NCBI GenBank assembly: GCA_018136815.1 | Contig: CM030931.1 | Span: 9,669,829 to 9,733,828, forward strand | Reading direction: 5' to 3' | Length of the DNA: 64,000 bases | Source: Isochrysis galbana | Taxonomy: Eukaryota; Haptophyta; Isochrysidales; Isochrysidaceae | In this document: positions 30,370 to 40,999 of the stretch, one piece after another | How the letters are laid out: each line of letters begins with the position of its first letter | Numbering within the stretch: the first letter of the stretch is position 1 | Made by a program: the position numbers and the translations under genes | Notes under the pieces: generated by a model | Databases searched by the model: none | Told to the model about the DNA's origin: nothing | What the model saw: only the letters and a program-made list of their open reading frames with translations

Positions 30370-31051
30370 TAGGGCCTGACAAGAGTTGCTCGCTCAGACC
30401 CCCAAAGTTGCTCGCAAAACTTGCTCGAAATAGGCCCCAAAAGGGGCAAAGTTGCTCGCGTAGAGTTGCTCGAAGTTGCTCGGAGTTGCTCGGAGTTGCT
30501 CGTTCATTGTTCATTGCGCCGCGATCGCCGCGCCGCGTGCTGCCGGGCGTCAGCGCGGCGAGAGGGAATGCTGGGAACACTGCAGGGAGAACAGGATAGC
30601 GGCGCGGCGGGCGTTAGTTAGAACCCATGCACTGCTTTCATACATAAACATGATGTTTATGTGAATAAGAAGAGGCAGAGGGGAGGGGGGCGTTCCGCAA
30701 GTAGGTGCTCTTCTATCGATCCACCGATGTTTATGTGAATAAGAAGAGGCAGAGGGGAGGGGGGCGTTCCGCAAGTAGGTGCTCTTCTATCGATCCACCG
30801 ATGTTTATGTGAATAAGAAGAGGCAGAGGGGTTAAAGTTAAAGTTGCACGCTCGGCCTATCTATAGATCTAGGAGGGGTAGGTTGCTCCTCTAACGGGCC
30901 TATCTATGGGTAGTAAGTTGCTAGGTAAGTTGCTCGAGTTGCTCAATGTTGCCTGTGGCCCTTACTTAAAGTTGCTCAAAAGTTGCTCGCCCTCTCAAAC
31001 ACCCCAAAGTTGCTTGCTCAAAAAGTTGCCGGCAACTCTTGTCAGGCCCTA
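30370..31051. mobile_element. hAT-type MITE, 682 bp, AGTTGCTCG subterminal repeats
   Basis: The terminal inverted repeats TAGGGCCTGACAAGAGTTGC are perfect over 20 bp. The 8-bp flanks ACGCAGGG (30362-30369) and ACGCAAGG (31052-31059) differ by one base, as expected of a target duplication. The word AGTTGCTCG and close variants occur about a dozen times, clustered within about 150 bases of each end; this is where hAT transposases bind. The middle contains a 75-bp tandem repeat (units starting near 30652, 30727 and 30802, with TTTATGTGAATAAGAAGAGG). No ORF. Non-autonomous. Confidence 0.85.
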
Positions 31052-31389
31052 ACGCAAGGTGGCGAGCCGCAGCCTGCGGCAAAGCGAACTCTCACGTCGT
31101 ACACTTAAAGCGCACACGTCGCCGCTCTCGACATTCTCATCAAGAGCGCCATCTTGCTCGATGATCCCGACCATAACATGGAACTGGTATTCGAAGCAAA
31201 GGCAGGAGTTGCTCAAGCGCTTTCCCATGCATGGCTCACCCCAGGGTACCACGTACCACGGTTCCTCTCGCTCATTCAGAAAGCATTAGAAAGCATCCAA
31301 TTCCCACTCTTGCCCAATCTTCACCCAGCTGCAATTCATCGTCGCAGCAACCGAATGCCAGCCGGAGGTGCGCTTTAAGCTTTAAGCTT

Positions 31390-32207
31390 TAAAAAAAACA
31401 TCTGAAGATTCCGGGCTACACGCCTACTAGTCCTAGGTTACCCTGTCACTGACACGACACCGCCCTTACATCCCCTCTCGCCACCTCCTCCCTTTCCCTT
31501 TCCCCCCTTCATTCCTTTGTCTTCGGTTTCCGGGGTCCGACTCTGGTGCACTACCAAGAGCCTGGTTCGGAGTGCGGGTTTGGGGCAGGCTTGTTGGATA
31601 CAATGCGGCACGCCTGGTTGGTGTGTGAGCAACCTCTGCTCGACAGGTGTGGGGCGTTGCTTTCGTTCGCGACTGTGGCTTCGGGCTGGCTTGTTGCGTG
31701 GGGCGGCAGAGGGTGGGCTGCTTCGCCCGCCCTCGTCTCCTCGTGTGTGTCCACCAGACTCGCTGGTTTCCTCCCATTTGCTTTGTTGCGGTTTTTGTGC
31801 GTTCCTGTTGGTTTGTTATGAGTGGTCTTGTCGACCGGCCGGGTCTGCGCCTCATGCTTGCGCATGGGGCCAGTGCCGCGGCGTTGTGGGGGCCCAGCCC
31901 GGAGGCTTTCCCTATGGGAGCCGGGGCCTTGAGGCCCCAGCTGGTTGCGGCACTGTTCGCATGTGTTTGGCTGAAGTGTGCTCTGTGCTTCCATGGCTGG
32001 GATGGTGGGCTGTAAGGTGTTCCGGGCGCGTGCTGCGTCGTGGCTCTCGTGTACCTGGGTAGGCGTGGTCTCTGCTGGAGGTCGGTGCGGCTGCATGGCG
32101 TCTGCCATGTCCTGGTCGGCTGGTCGGTCGGCGCGGCGGGATGGGCGGGGAGGGAGGAGGGGGGCGACGCGCGCTCCATGACCCTATCGTTTTAACGATA
32201 GTTGGTC
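31390..32207 (-). mobile_element. Short LINE-like copy, ends conserved, middle missing
   Basis: The 5' end (minus strand) has the hairpin CTATCGTT-aa-AACGATAG and GGTCATGGAGCGCG, as in the 8824 copy. The 3' end has the shared block ending GAATCTTCAGATG and a run of T. Between is only about 780 bp, with an ORF at 32179-31466 (237 codons, Pro/Thr/Arg-rich) that matches ORF1 only in style near its start. It is an internally deleted, non-autonomous derivative of the 6576-8824 family. Confidence 0.7.
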
Positions 32208-32209
32208 CT

Positions 32210-33200
32210 CTTCGACGGAACGCGACTTTGTGTGGGGCCCGTAGAGAGAATGAAAATGTAAAGTGCTACGCGTGTGGCCACGTCCGCCCCCGCCCCCCGC
32301 CCCCAGTCTTCGTCGAGCAGCGATGGCGCTCGCCGCTCGCCGAAACGCTCGCGAGGACGGATGGCATCGCGCGAACGCGAAGGTGCAGATGAGGCAGAGC
32401 GCGCGCGTGCGCACGCTCGAGGGGCGGCACCCCACATCCTCCTAGCCTGCGAGCCCGAGCCCTCACTCACTGCCCACGCGCACGCGCACTTCTCATTATC
32501 ATTACACCGTCTTGCCGTCATGAAGGATGCAGGCGAAGTAACATTAACGGCTTAAAATTACCCTTAAGTATAGGGAATGCGTGTAATTTTGAACGGTTTG
32601 TCGCAAAGCAACTTTTGCACAACTTTTGCACAAAACTTTGGGGGCTCGGGCACAGCAAACCCCTTTATTACCAGGGCCAAGGGCTCGGGCAGTGCCCCTA
32701 CCCCCCGATACCACTCGGACATCTGGCTCGTCAGGCATGGCGAGAACCCGGGACAGAAACGTTGTGTCCAATTAGCTAGTGGCGCTGGCTAGGATACAAC
32801 ATTATTTATGATTCGTGGTCTCAGGAGCGGCAAAAATACGGCGGGCGACGGGAGCGACGAGCGTTCTACTCGTTGCTCGGGGGGAGGGGGGGGGACACGG
32901 GGGGCCGGGGGATCGTTGTTCTGTTGTTGGGAAATTTACGCACTCTCGCACGATATAGCTACGACAGAAGAAGAAGCAAAAAGGAGACTGACTCTACGAG
33001 CTGGACTCCCTTCCGGTCGTGGCAGTATGACTTACTACAGCATCGGATTCGGAATCACGGCTCAAACTGCCATGGAGTCTCCACGTGACCGTCTCGCATT
33101 CACATAGCATTAGTGCTGTTTGCTGTCTGCTGTGATCATGCAAAACTCGGCTTCATATCGACGTGGATTTCCCTCAACCCTATGGTGAGAGTGAAATTCA
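32210..33200. other. GC-rich intergenic stretch
   Basis: 32207-32233 shares a 25-base word with 4557-4585 in reverse. An ORF at 32808-33107 (+) is Gly/Arg-rich with a more ordinary end (MTYYSIGFGITAQTAMESPR), but I see no family and no splice support. Nothing else. Confidence 0.35.
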
Positions 33201-33205
33201 ACACT

Positions 33206-34033
33206 TCACCCTTCAGCGCGCAATGCCTTAAGTCGCTTCTCGAGTTCGTCCTCTTGTGACTGCTGGATCTGCTGCTGTGCCACAGGTGCGCGGGAAGCAT
33301 CTGCTACTCTGGACCTGACATCAAGACTGAGAAGCTCGGATTGTTGGTTGATGAGCGCCTCCACTTCATCTTCAGGGATGCTTGTGGCAGTAACTGAGCC
33401 CATGGCACCCTCAACAGTTGCCGAGGTCAAATCGAGTGAGTCGAACGACTTCTCGAATTGGTCCATCACGGCGGCAATCTTTTCTAAATCCATCGTAGCC
33501 AGCACCTGCGATGCGCGACACACTTCAGTTATCGAGTTATGGATTGTGGCTCTATGCCACTGAAAGATAGGGCCACTGCAGTGACGCTTACCTTGTCCAT
33601 CCCTTTCACAACCCCGCTCATTTGCTTTGTCACTTGCTTCATTTTGACGGCTGCTTCCACGCGTGAAGCCACCGCTTCCATCCGAGAAGCAAGCCTCAAA
33701 TAATTGGTGCCAGTATTCCTGATGCGAATCGCATTCTGAGAGGTGGCAAGGAAGCCACGTGATACACAGGCGAAACAAGGCAAGCTACCGTGGGTTGTAA
33801 CCACTGAGAGTTCTGACAGTAGTGGTGCGACTGCCAAGATTTACAGCGTGCTGCGCCCAAACCCGACTCCAAGCGTAGTTCACCTGGCCATGGATACGAG
33901 CAATGTCCATGTTGCCGCTCTCGAGAGCCTTCTTGACCTTGAGGAGCTCCTCACGTTCCTGCTTTGTAGACTTGGCCGCCATCTTCTCAAATTGCCGGGA
34001 GGTGAACTTGAGGTCGAAGAGCTGCTTGTGCAT
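33206..34033 (-). CDS. CHMP1: Charged multivesicular body protein 1 (ESCRT-III, Did2), three exons
   Basis: CHMP1 is an ESCRT-III regulator that recruits the Vps4 ATPase during endosomal sorting, abscission and membrane repair. Exons are 34033-33884, 33735-33592 and 33505-33206. All junctions are phase 0 and the introns are 148 and 86 bp, giving 197 residues (human CHMP1A 196). It starts MHKQLFDLKFTSRQFEKMAAK, the basic helix 1. Exon 2 has NYLRLASRMEAVASRVEAAV and MKQVTKQMSGVVKGMDK. Exon 3 has MDLEKIAAVMDQFEKSFDSL. The C-terminus DELEKRLKALRAEG is a textbook MIM1 motif for Vps4/LIP5 MIT domains. Complete and apparently functional. An upstream in-frame ATG exists, but family length favours 34033. 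Confidence 0.95.
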
Positions 34034-34394
34034 GTCAGCCCCGCGGCTACTGAAGATTTTCATCACCGCTCTCCCACGCACCACTGCCTTGAGTTGGATG
34101 GGCCGAGGAAGGGGGGAACAGATCTGTATGCAGCCAGCCGTATCAGCAAGGCGGGCAGCTCGCCCTCCGCTGCGGAAAGCTGGTGGAGAAGGAAATGGGG
34201 ACCCAAGGAGAGAGAGCAGAGGGGGAGAGAGGAGGGGAAAGAGGGGGCAAACTCATTTGGTTCATTTATGTTTTCAACTGAAACCGAAATATCAGACGAC
34301 AATTACTGTAATATCAAAAACAAACAGAGCCTAGGAAAACCAAAATCTGTGAGCTTGTGAGAGCATGGGCGTAAGAGTTTTATTGTTGTGTTAG

Positions 34395-34625
34395 TATAAT
34401 CTTAGTGCTGCGGGACCGTAGCCCTTCGACGGCAACGGAGCTCCTACCCCTACCCCGCTACCCCGCGATGCCGCGATGGGGGGAGTGCGCGGTTGGCGCA
34501 TGGCTCGTCCGGTGCATGTGGCTAGGAATGCTAGCCAACAAGATGTCATACGACGCTATAAGCTATACTCTATACTATACTAAGTTCTAACGTCTAACGT
34601 GGTACCGTGGTACCCCCGCCGAGAG
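34395..34625 (+). repeat. Dispersed repeat family G, copy 1
   Basis: Shares long stretches with 44985-45170: CGGCAACGGAGC, GCGCGGTTGG, GCATGGCTCGTCCGGT, and CTAGCCAACAAGA up to CCCCCGCCGAGAG. Same orientation in both places. Non-coding. Next to copy 1 lies an integrase fossil, so the repeat may be the end of an LTR element. Confidence 0.6.
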
Positions 34626-34635
34626 TCATGTTCTC

Positions 34636-34790
34636 GAATTTCTCGAAGCCGAATTTAAGCTCCTGGCGACAATCTTGTGCGATAATGGCACCGAATTTAC
34701 CGCTAATAATGTTGATGAGTTCTGCGCGGAACTGGGAATTCGACGTACGTACTCTCTGCCCTATGTTCCCGACTGCAACGCCCACCCACC
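34636..34790 (+). mobile_element. Ty1/copia-type integrase fossil fragment
   Basis: Translates to CDNGTEFTANNVDEFCAELG followed by IRRTYSLPYVPDCNA. This is the second-Asp region of a retroviral-type integrase core, closest in wording to Ty1/copia (D-N-G-x-E-F-x-x-x-x-F-x-x-F-C, Y-x-P-x-x-N). About 45 residues survive and no other parts of an element are nearby. Broken fossil. Confidence 0.7.
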
Positions 34791-34879
34791 ACCCACGCCC
34801 ACGCCGAGCGCCTATGGCTATGGTGCTATGGTACATGGTACACCCTTCTACTTCTACGCGGCCGATGCGAGAGCGAGAG

Positions 34880-34913
34880 GGTGCAACTTGAGGTTCGCTT
34901 TTTTTTTTACCCC
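34880..34913 (-). repeat. Family F motif, reverse copy
   Basis: GGGTGCAACTTGAGGTTCGC followed by a T run is the reverse of the word that bounds 22026-23107. Another copy is at 42205-42240. Confidence 0.5.
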
Positions 34914-34919
34914 CCCGGG

Positions 34920-36540
34920 ACCGGTACCGGTACTGGTACGGTACCGTACCTGTGGTACTTATTATAATACTCTATGTATAACATTAGATACTCTTAGTGT
35001 ACATACAGACAGCTACACAATTCGCCCACCGCCCACACCGAGGGATTGTCGTCCACGCGCTCCCGCCACGCTCGCTATGAGAACTCCTCCTCCTCCCCCC
35101 CCCCCCCCTCCTCCCCTTCCTCCGTTGGTAGTTGGTCCGTTGGGGGATCTTCAATCTCCATTTGCTCTTCCCACTCGAGCGCACAAACAACGTCTTGTGC
35201 CTCCGAATTCGTGTTGCCTTCCAGGAGTAAGTCGGTGTGGCAACGGATGAGACGGTCGACGTACGTTGAGTTGGCCCCATTGACGGAGAACGAGCCTCAG
35301 CCGGAGATCATAAATCACATTTTATGATCTCGGAACGGGCGCAAAGTGCACAATGGCAGCGACAATGTCAAGAAGTGGGAAACACCGTCCATTCGCCTAT
35401 CTGGGTACTTACTAGAAAGCACCAGCTGCAAGACTTCAATCAACTACAGCAAGCCCAGGCCGACACAACCACCTACACCCGACTTACTACCGCCGCCATG
35501 CTAGCTAGCTACGGTATACGTTCCCGCTGCGCCGGAGCCGCCGCACACCACCACGAAAGCGAACGCGCTGGGGCACTAAGAGCTAAGAGCGTGCGGAGCG
35601 CCGGCGCTCCTCCGATCCTTGCTCGCGGCTGCCGCGTCGCTCCTCACGCGCAGCCAGCCGAGCCGCACGCGTCCTCGCCCGCTTTGCCCGATCATTCTCG
35701 GCTTGCTCTCCCCGGCGAAGCGCGATTTCCACTTCCTGAGCGCGGATCATCGCACCGGAGTCGGAGCTATCCTCATCGCTACAATGGCAGATAGCAGCAG
35801 GCCCACCGCCGCCACAGATCCCGCCGCCGCGACCGCTCCCGCCGCCGCGACAGCTCCCGCCGCCACTCCCGCCGCCGCTGCGGCGACCGCTGCCGCGACC
35901 TCTATTATGACCGCCGCCGCGACCCGCGGCGCTGTGCGCTGTGCCCAATCGGGGGCACTATGAGCATGACGACCGGTCCACCGGTACCGGTACCGGTACC
36001 TGTGGAACAACTTAGAATAAAGGGAGCGAATACTAGAAGTAGAGGATACCAGGGGGGAAGTTCTCCATGCTAGCAGGGTGGGGCAAAATGAATGGGGCGA
36101 ATACTAGGCTCCAGGCTCCAGGCTGTATACCTGCAGGAGCCAGAGCCAGGAGGGAAGTTCTTCATGCTAGCAGGGTGGGGCCAAATGAACGCTTCTTGCC
36201 TTCCCTTTCCCTTCGTGTGCTGTGCGTAGGCCGTGTAGCGATAAATAATATCTCCACACGGCATATCAATCCACCCGAACACCAGATTATCCTTTCCTGC
36301 GTGTGAATTTTAATTTTAATGCACTGACCAGTATTAGATGGACTGTACAGCTGGAAAACGCGGCGACGGCGGGAAAGTCTCCAGAGACCCGATCTATGAG
36401 AACACAGGGTCTCCTCCCCCCCTCAGGGGCCCCCTCCTCCTCCTTTGGCCGGCCACGGCTGGCTCCGTTCGAGGCGGGGCGACTAAAGGGCGGCGGAGTG
36501 GGCGCAGGCAGCGCGGCGGCAGAGGCGCGGCGCGCGCGGA
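34920..36540. other. Intergenic stretch with GGTACC, GCC and short direct repeats
   Basis: 34917-34955 and 35970-36000 are runs of CCGGTACC/GGTACCGGTACC words. 35800-35930 is a GCC/CCG-type repeat that gives poly-Ala ORFs. A 38-base word (GGAAGTTCTYCATGCTAGCAGGGTGGGG) occurs at 36055-36085 and 36151-36180. No gene is supported. Confidence 0.45.
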
Positions 36541-36543
36541 GCG

Positions 36544-38271
36544 ATGGACGGCTCGAGTAGCCAGCCGAGAAGTGCGATGGACAGCTCGAGCACCCTCCTC
36601 TTGCTCGACCCCCAGATGGCCGACCAGCTCTACGTGTGCCTCGCCGAAGCAACCGGATACGGCTCGTACAACCGCACAGAGCTGCTTCAAGAGCTTTTGT
36701 TCGGCACGCAGTCCGGCCACAATTATGCGGCTTACTTCACGGCTTGTGTACGCCTTGCTGGCTCCATAAAGCCCTCTTTTGCAAACTCGCCATCTGCCAG
36801 CGGGGGTGCATACTGCCCTCACCCAGCGCCATCCATTCATTGGCGGTGTAGGCCATCCTGTTCGTATCTCTGACCATCGCTTTCTTCGGCGTCTACTTCA
36901 GCCGCTGGACGGCATGCGTAGTAGGCCTCTATATTGGCGCTGCAGGTCCGTGCGAGCCATTTGACTAGTCACATTGAGCTGGAACGGCTGCTGTTGATGA
37001 TGTGCTAATAAACGACCTGCATGGGCGTTGGATAGCATGGCGCGTGTAGGGAGACTTTGAGGGACTTTGAGCTAGATAGAAACGACATCTCATCATGCAT
37101 GGTGGCAAGCCACTATACGCCCGCGAAATTCCCCACCGGCTCCTATATTTCCCATCGTCAATGCGAGAAGTGGGTGCATGTCGGGCTCACCTCTTGTCGC
37201 ACGCAAACTTCAGGTGCGCTTACTCTAGATGGCCTCTTCCTCCCACATTCGGGGGACACCAAGGTGGACTGTATCTCTCTTGAGATCACTTCATTCGGAG
37301 CCGCCGTCTTTGTCGGCAGCATGATGCTCATGTTCCGAAAGTCCATCTACGTCTTTGCCGGCATCATTTTTGGTGAAATCGCGGGCGGTGAGTACATTTG
37401 TTTGTGCACTATTAGAGTTGTGGGTTCTTACAGCCCGGGAGATGGCGACACCATGAATCACACTCCTTTGGGCTTAAGCACTATGTGCTGACCACTTATT
37501 CATCGTGCACGGCGCGGCTATCGTAGCCAACTCAAAAGTTGCTTCTGCGCACGCATTGAGACGATGTCACAATAGATATTTGATGGGTAGGGATCCCCTT
37601 CCTTATAGGTGCAATCTTCAACCTCCTTGCGGCTGACATCTCTGGCTCCACGAGTCATCAGACCCAGACAACATTGATGGGTTTCTGTGCGGTACTTGGC
37701 GCGGGTGCGATGTACGCAATGGGCGACCAGTTGTGGATGGTGGCCACAGCTATGGTTGGTTCGTGGTATGCCACGTGCTCCATCGTTGAAATCTTCCTCT
37801 TACCCAAAGATGAGCACTACATGGAGTTCCTGAAGTGAGATCTCCATCTGCCTCTGCTTGTGTCCTCGCCAAGACACCGCTGAGCGGTCGCTCGCTTAAT
37901 CGATGTCCGTGGTTTGGACAAGACATTTTTTGATTGCAAAAAGGCGTGCTCACAACGAAAGGTGTTGTTACCCACTGGTCTATTCGTTGCACATTATGAA
38001 GCAACATCGCACGTCCTCCTTCTTCAGGTATACTCCCGTCTGGGGCCTGATGATGGACCACCCTCGAATTGTTCTCACGGATGTTGCCACAAATCATTTC
38101 GTACGCCATCCATTACTTCTTTTCGCAATGCTTACTATCGCTGGCATCTTGGCACAAAAAGCTCTCTGGGCTCGTCGACGTCAACGTTCGGTACAAGGCA
38201 GGGGACACGGGGCGGAGAAGCGTGGCTATGCACAGATGCCTTCTGGTGCATCGTCATTCAATATGATGTAG
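36544..38271 (+). CDS. TMEM198/DUF4203-like multipass membrane protein, five exons
   Basis: Exons are 36544-36747, 36852-36945, 37214-37387, 37609-37834 and 38028-38271. Phases 0, 1, 1 and 2 fit at every junction, giving 313 residues. Introns are 104, 268, 221 and 193 bp. Membrane segments include AILFVSLTIAFFGVYFSRW and VVGLYIGAA (exon 2), FGAAVFVGSMMLMFRKSIYV and FAGIIFGEIAG (exon 3), TLMGFCAVLGAGAMYAMGDQ (exon 4), and HPLLLFAMLTIAGILAQKAL (exon 5). Small Gly-rich helices with a short luminal N-terminus resemble the DUF4203/TMEM198 family, whose role is poorly defined outside vertebrate Wnt signalling. The C-terminal tail is basic. The second intron is the least certain because its donor is GTCCGT, and an extra exon inside it is possible. 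ATG 36577 is an alternative start. Confidence 0.65.
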
Positions 38272-38279
38272 AAAAGTGA

Positions 38280-38660
38280 CGCTCAACGAATAAGTCGACT
38301 TGCCCAAAGTTCGCGTCGTTGCCGAAGTCACTTTGTTGTGGCACACGGACCACATACGCCTATGATCATGTTGAGCCGCCGGAACCGGGCTCCATGGGGC
38401 TCATCACCTCGGAATATTTTTCCGATGACGGCATCTGAGGTTTGCTTGATTGTTCGCCCCGCACTGTGTTTCCTGGAGCGTTTTGTCGTGCAGAAGGGCA
38501 CTTGTGCTCGTGCACAAGAGGTAGGCTTGGGCTCATCTCGTGGTCGCTCACCGCTCTCACCGGTCATTAGCCCTTGTCGCACTCGTGATTGCCATTGCTA
38601 TTGGTCTGTGATGGCCTCTTCTAGCTACCAGCTAGCTGCGTATTCAAAAATTCTTGAAGT
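38280..38660. other. No gene seen
   Basis: A short ORF on each strand (38338-38670) has no recognisable family and probably arises by chance. The stretch ends at a LINE 3' end. Confidence 0.35.
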
Positions 38661-38663
38661 TGC

Positions 38664-38850
38664 CCGCTAAAAAAACTGAAGATTCTGGGCCAACACCTAC
38701 TAAGTCTAGGTTTCCCTACCTCTTCACCGACATTGCCCTTATCTCCCACCTCTCCACCTCCTCCCCTTCCCCCCTTCATTCCTTTATCTTCGGTTTCCGG
38801 GGTCCGGCCCAGGTGCACCACCTTGGGCCCGGTTCAGAGTAGCGCGCGTG
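38664..38850 (-). mobile_element. LINE-like 3' end fragment
   Basis: CTGAAGATTC, GGCCAACACCTACTA, CCCCTTCATTCCTTT and TCTTCGGTTTCCGGGGTCCG repeat the 3' region of the copies at 6576 and 31390. The minus-strand 3' end is GAATCTTCAG followed by seven T. The homology stops near 38850, so the copy is 5'-truncated. Confidence 0.75.
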
Positions 38851-38854
38851 CTTT

Positions 38855-40130
38855 TCGGGCGCCGCGACGGCCGATTTCGACACGGCTTGGGGCCCGTCGC
38901 GCGCGATTGGCGCTCGCTGCCTGGGCGGTTCCTGGGTGTATGGGGCTTGGCACGGGCCGGACACCGGGCTGAGGAACGAGAACGGTCTGGCAGCGCGCCC
39001 GGCGTCGTTTTGAATTCGGGCTCTTCGAGAGTGTGTTTAGGCCTGTTTTGTGTTTTGCCGTTTTCCGTTTCTAGGCTGTCTGGGTTACGCTTCGTTGTGC
39101 GGGGGCTTCCGGGGTTCCGGGGGGGGGGGTGTTGGGTGTTCTGGGGCCCAGGGCCGCCAGGGCCCAAAGGGCACCGAACACCGAACAGCATGTGCTGGAT
39201 AGGTGTTTTCTGGGATTTCTACCGCTTTACTTTGGTATATTACCTCAATCCTTTCATTTTTACACCCTTAGAAGTTAAACTAGTGTTTGACCGCCCTAGG
39301 ACGGAAGTCGTTGGTGTCGAATGCGGTTTTTTTTTGTTGACGGGCTTGCTTGGTGGGAGGGCTCTCTCTCTACTGTCTCCCCGCTTCCCTCACACCTTGG
39401 TTTTGAGGCGGAATTCGTATTGCTACTTATTACACGGTGCCATTCCTCAAGCTTCAACCCCCCCCCCCCCCCCCGCCATCTCCAATGCGAGAAAGCTTCA
39501 CGCTTCACCCTTTTTGTGCACCATTCCATCGAGAAAGAACACGCATCCCTCCATCCACAAACACACACACACATAGAGAGCGGCGTACGTTATTGAACGA
39601 ATCGATCGAAAGCAATGGAGGAGGCTTAGAACCCACATCAGGAGGCGAAGAAAAACATCCGAACGACAGTAGCATTTGACCCACAAGGGCTAAACGTCAG
39701 TGTCCGACATCGCCATCGACTAACTAAAGCACATGTGTACGCTTGCGCTCATCTGAGCGTTCCTGCGCACATCTAGATTATGCAGGACTTGGGGTGTATG
39801 TTCGGTAGCGTGAGATCGTTCGTACAACTGCGCAGGCGATTGGCGAACGTATGATCGCGCCTCTGAAAATGACAAAGGTGCGAGCAAGAGTTCTAACTGC
39901 GTCTCGCTACCAGCCTTCTTTAGCTCAATGGTAAAGTGTAACCCTCATGCGAGGAACTGCAGGTAGACCGCCTCAAATTATACCACAGAGCAGAGTTCGA
40001 AGGGGGATGTTCACACAAGCCGTGGATTCTGCCAGTCTTCAGTCAAGTGAGAGCGATTTTCCACAAACAGCGCTTGTGCAACGCCACAACGTGTCATCTG
40101 TGTGGATTTATTTGCATGAGCGAACCAAAC
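38855..40130. other. Intergenic stretch with short repeats
   Basis: 38850-39190 is GC-rich with Pro/Arg ORFs. A dispersed word AGTGTTTGACCGCCCTAG lies at 39276. There is a poly-C run at 39460-39476 and a (CA)n run at 39558-39572. No gene is supported. Confidence 0.4.
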
Positions 40131-40143
40131 ACAATCGAGCCAC

Positions 40144-40986
40144 TTATGGTCGTGCGAGGTAGGCCTGCGCTTTTTGCTGCTGCTGCTGCTGCTGCTGCTT
40201 CTGCGGTGACTTCGAGCAGCAGCAAAGATAGCAACAGGCAAAGAAGACCATGCCAAAGAAGATGGAGCTGCCCAATGACACCCATTTTCCAACGCTAAAG
40301 TATGTCTCCACGTTTTGATGGAATTCCGAGTAGCAAGCACAGAAAATGCCCTTCGGAGTGTTGAGGACGGCCTCTACGTCGTTAGGATCTACACCTTCTG
40401 GAGCAGGCCACCAGGAGCCGGAGACGAAGCATTCCTTGTAGACGGACTCGATGTCAACATTATCTTCTTGCAAACAACGTGCGTTTACGGCGTCTTCCAC
40501 GTATCCAAACTCCGTTGCAGCACATGTGAGTTCATACTTGCCGGCACCAAGATCCACCACGTTAGCATTGCAAGCGTCCCAGGTGCGCTCCACACCGCCG
40601 CGGAGTTCCATGGCAGCAGACAGCTCCCAATCGGTAATGTTGACGAAGCTGACCTTGTCAGCGTAAGCGAGGGCCTCCTCAGTGCGGAATAGGAAAACGG
40701 TGCTTGCCACCGTGAGCGCAGTAACAATTATGGTGAAGACCATGAAGAGGCCGAGCGTGCACTTCTTTTCCTTCTTGCACAGGCTGGCATACCCGAAGAT
40801 GGCGAAGAGAAGAATGACGACCCCCACGCCCAATGTGATGCCCGAGTACCAGCCGGGCACAAGAGCCCTTGCCCAGGGCAATGCCAATGCCATCACTCCG
40901 ATGGTGGTGATTGCAGCGCCGAGCACCGAGAAAAGGATCGACGAGACGAGGACGAGGCTGAGCGACGTGCAGCGAGTGCAACTCAT
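40144..40986 (-). CDS. Tetraspanin-like membrane protein
   Basis: Single-exon ORF of 280 residues starting at the ATG MSCTRCTSLSLVLVSSILF. Four membrane segments have the tetraspanin spacing: residues about 10-32 (TM1), 47-69 (TM2), 78-100 (TM3) and 234-256 (TM4). The loop between TM1 and TM2 is short, and the loop between TM3 and TM4 is about 130 residues. Cys pairs sit at the membrane edges (CKKEKKC after TM2, CCYLCCC after TM4), typical palmitoylation sites. The large loop has six cysteines but no CCG motif, so it is a divergent tetraspanin, as is common in protists. The tail has a run of nine Gln (CTG repeat at 40176-40202). Such proteins organise membrane microdomains, and the partners are unknown. 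Confidence 0.8.
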   Translation of the reverse strand: MSCTRCTSLSLVLVSSILFSVLGAAITTIGVMALALPWARALVPGWYSGITLGVGVVILLFAIFGYASLCKKEKKCTLGLFMVFTIIVTALTVASTVFLFRTEEALAYADKVSFVNITDWELSAAMELRGGVERTWDACNANVVDLGAGKYELTCAATEFGYVEDAVNARCLQEDNVDIESVYKECFVSGSWWPAPEGVDPNDVEAVLNTPKGIFCACYSEFHQNVETYFSVGKWVSLGSSIFFGMVFFACCYLCCCSKSPQKQQQQQQQQKAQAYLARP

Positions 40987-40999
40987 GTTTAGACGTAGT

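Noticed and set aside
35583-36010. Poly-Ala/Gly ORFs on both strands
   Set aside because: They arise from a GCC-type repeat at 35800-35930.
39912-40015. tRNA-like stretch (TTTAGCTCAATGGTAAAG and GAGTTCGAAG)
   Set aside because: D-loop and T-loop words are present, but D, T and acceptor stems do not pair and the spacing would need an unusual intron.
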